From Gemelliphila asaccharolytica (lineage in GTDB: Bacteria; Bacillota; Bacilli; Staphylococcales; Gemellaceae), in NCBI RefSeq assembly GCF_001553005.1, contig NZ_KQ959899.1, positions 5,140-69,139 on the forward strand: a DNA stretch of 64,000 nucleotides, given 5' to 3'. Under the pieces are notes generated by a model. That model saw nothing but the letters and a program-made list of their open reading frames with translations, was not told the DNA's origin and searched no databases. A program made the translations under genes and the position numbers. Positions 62,666 to 64,000 of this stretch are shown one piece after another (the stretch's first letter is position 1; the number at the start of each line of letters is the position of its first letter).

Positions 62666-62757
62666 ATCCTATCTGTTTTTTATAATAGAATATAGCAATT
62701 TATAGCCATTTTGTATTATAATTATCTCCTCTAGCAATTATTTTGATTAGACTATTT

Positions 62758-63342
62758 TTACATTGTGTATATGTCATTTATTTTATTAATTTCCTCGTCT
62801 TTATCAATAGCAGTCCATCGTGAACTGATATTTTTCTTCTTACAAAGTTCTGCTAGTTCATCTCCAAAAGCACTTCTCGTTTTTTCCAAATTCCCATCTG
62901 TTACATTGTTCACTATATTGTTTTTCCAACCACAAAAATATATTTTATTGGGTTTTTCAATTTCTCTATGTGAAGCTGCTATCACAATTACGTCTTTATA
63001 GTTTGGGGTGTTATTACAATTTTCTGGAATATTATTATTTAAAGATCTAAAAAAGTCATTTGGTTTAAATTTATGATTCGGGTCATATTTTAATTCTAAA
63101 TATTCTATTAATTTATTATAATCTTCCATATAGCTTGAAGTTTCATATTTATTGTTTATTTTCAACTCAAATGTAATGGGTTTGTCTCCTAACGTTGATA
63201 AATAAAGTCTGTAAGGTAAAATATCAGTTATAAATATGCAACTAAATCCTTTTTCATTATATCTAAATGGAAAAACCACTCTTTCCATGTCATTTAGTTT
63301 CATATTATTATGCAGAGATTCTAAAGCTGTAAATTTAAACAT
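62758..63342 (-). CDS. DUF6037-like protein
   Basis: This 194-aa protein begins MFKFTALESLHNNMKLNDME and contains VVFPFRYNEKGFSCIFITDI and NKIYFCGWKNNIVNNVTDGN. That resembles the uncharacterised DUF6037 family found in mobile elements. There are no membrane segments and no catalytic motif. It has AAAGGAGG, which lies inside the truncated 3' end of the recombinase pseudogene, so the gene was placed there by an insertion or deletion. It is bounded by repeat E on its other side, like the other cassettes. Confidence 0.65.
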   Translation of the reverse strand: MFKFTALESLHNNMKLNDMERVVFPFRYNEKGFSCIFITDILPYRLYLSTLGDKPITFELKINNKYETSSYMEDYNKLIEYLELKYDPNHKFKPNDFFRSLNNNIPENCNNTPNYKDVIVIAASHREIEKPNKIYFCGWKNNIVNNVTDGNLEKTRSAFGDELAELCKKKNISSRWTAIDKDEEINKINDIYTM

Positions 63343-64000
63343 TTTTATTGTCCTCCTTTAATCTAGAGCTATATTTTCTACTCTTCCTAACATTGTCCTC
63401 ATCAAGGTTACTCCTACTTGATTTTTCTTCTTGAACTTTATTAAATACTTCCTCTGTAATAATTGCTTCATGATTGTCTTTTAGAAGGTAATAATTTTCT
63501 TTACTTACTGAATCTAAGAGTTTCACAGAACCTGTATACTTTTCATTTTCTAACATGGTCTCAATACTTCTTTTTGGCCATTTGTTTTTCCCTTTTGGGG
63601 ATTTAATCTTTTCCTTTTCAAGTTCTTTGACAATGCCTATGACACTTTTCCCATCTAAGTACCAATTAAATATTTTCCTGACTACTTTTGCTTGTTGGAA
63701 GTTTATAATTAGTTCTCAATTCTCATCATGATCATAGCCATAGCACTTTCGGTTATAAAGCTTTGATGTGCCTTGTGCTGCTCTTTGCTTTAGACCCCAT
63801 TTTATATTTTCACTTCGCTGTTCGTTTTCTGATTGTGCCAAAGATTCCATAATGGATATGATTATATCTGTATCATCTTCTTGGCTATCTAAGTTTTCTT
63901 GTTCAAAGATAATCCTTGCACTGGCTTGCTTAATTACTTTTAATGCTTCTAAAGCATCTACTGTATCTCTACCAAATCGACTCACGCTCTTTGTAACAAT
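63335..64000 (-). pseudogene. Serine recombinase, nonsense-mutated and 3'-truncated, extends past the window
   Basis: The catalytic domain and recombinase domain are readable (VSRFGRDTVDALEALKVIKQ, QRSENIKWGLKQRAAQGTSK, YNRKCYGYDHDEN). An in-frame TGA near 63716 replaces what is normally a Gly. Coding then resumes with ELIINFQQAKVVRKIFNWYL and IETMLENEKYTGSVKLLDSV. The frame ends at 63335, before the zinc ribbon and coiled coil. It is a different lineage from the three recombinases at 15-19 kb. Confidence 0.85.

Overview
The window is AT-rich DNA from an anaerobic Gram-positive bacterium of the phylum Bacillota. A clostridial or Peptoniphilus/Anaerococcus-like host is most likely, but genus cannot be fixed from this stretch. 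Support comes from strong AGGAGG ribosome binding sites, A/T-ending codons, large serine recombinases, a Tn1549-like ICE remnant, an Lsa-type ABC-F gene and a clostridial-style siphophage. Almost all of it is accessory DNA; I see no housekeeping chromosome, rRNA, tRNA or CRISPR array.

Layout. (1) 1-1325: 3' part of a conjugative relaxase gene, broken by two frameshifts. (2) 1343-15182: an island of small leftward modules. These are a six-gene defence operon (AAA+ ATPase, intracellular subtilase, membrane-anchored NUDIX protein, CD-NTase, 40-aa peptide, polytopic membrane protein), an Lsa-type ABC-F resistance gene, a ketopantoate-reductase-like gene, a large PD-(D/E)xK-like protein, and a zinc-ribbon/DUF4097-like pair. 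Almost every junction between modules carries a copy of the same diverged repeat, about 60 to 330 bp long, so the island reads like an array of gene cassettes. (3) 15183-18978: three consecutive serine recombinases and a small protein. (4) 19190-23194: decayed, more GC-rich ParA/ParB debris of a Tn1549-type element, a TetR/HXXEE/hydrolase module, a truncated HsdM and an IS-like end. (5) 23234-56672: a nearly complete siphovirus prophage read leftward: sigma-like factor, replication genes, HNH, small terminase, methyltransferase/SAM synthetase, large terminase, portal, protease, capsid, tail and lysis. It carries two moron-like genes. (6) 56954-62245: a rightward set (two proteins sharing a glycine/asparagine/glutamine motif, two HTH proteins and a PvuII-like endonuclease) converging on a PvuII-like methyltransferase operon and a HEAT-repeat protein. 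(7) 62246-64000: more copies of the cassette repeat, a DUF6037-like gene, and a serine recombinase pseudogene running off the window.

How it works together. The cyclic-nucleotide enzyme with its NUDIX membrane partner is a CBASS-like module (abortive anti-phage signalling). Its tight linkage to a subtilase and an AAA+ ATPase in one overlapping operon is, to my knowledge, not a described CBASS type and is my main candidate for a new system. The second candidate is the adjacent pair at 56954-58539: protein 1 ends, and protein 2 begins, with the same short motif, as in amyloid-signalling effector/receptor pairs. The third is the repeat-bounded cassette organisation beside serine recombinases. 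Within the prophage, the small terminase and portal genes lack an ATG or other usual start at their expected positions (ATC and ATA instead), which may signal attenuation or decay.
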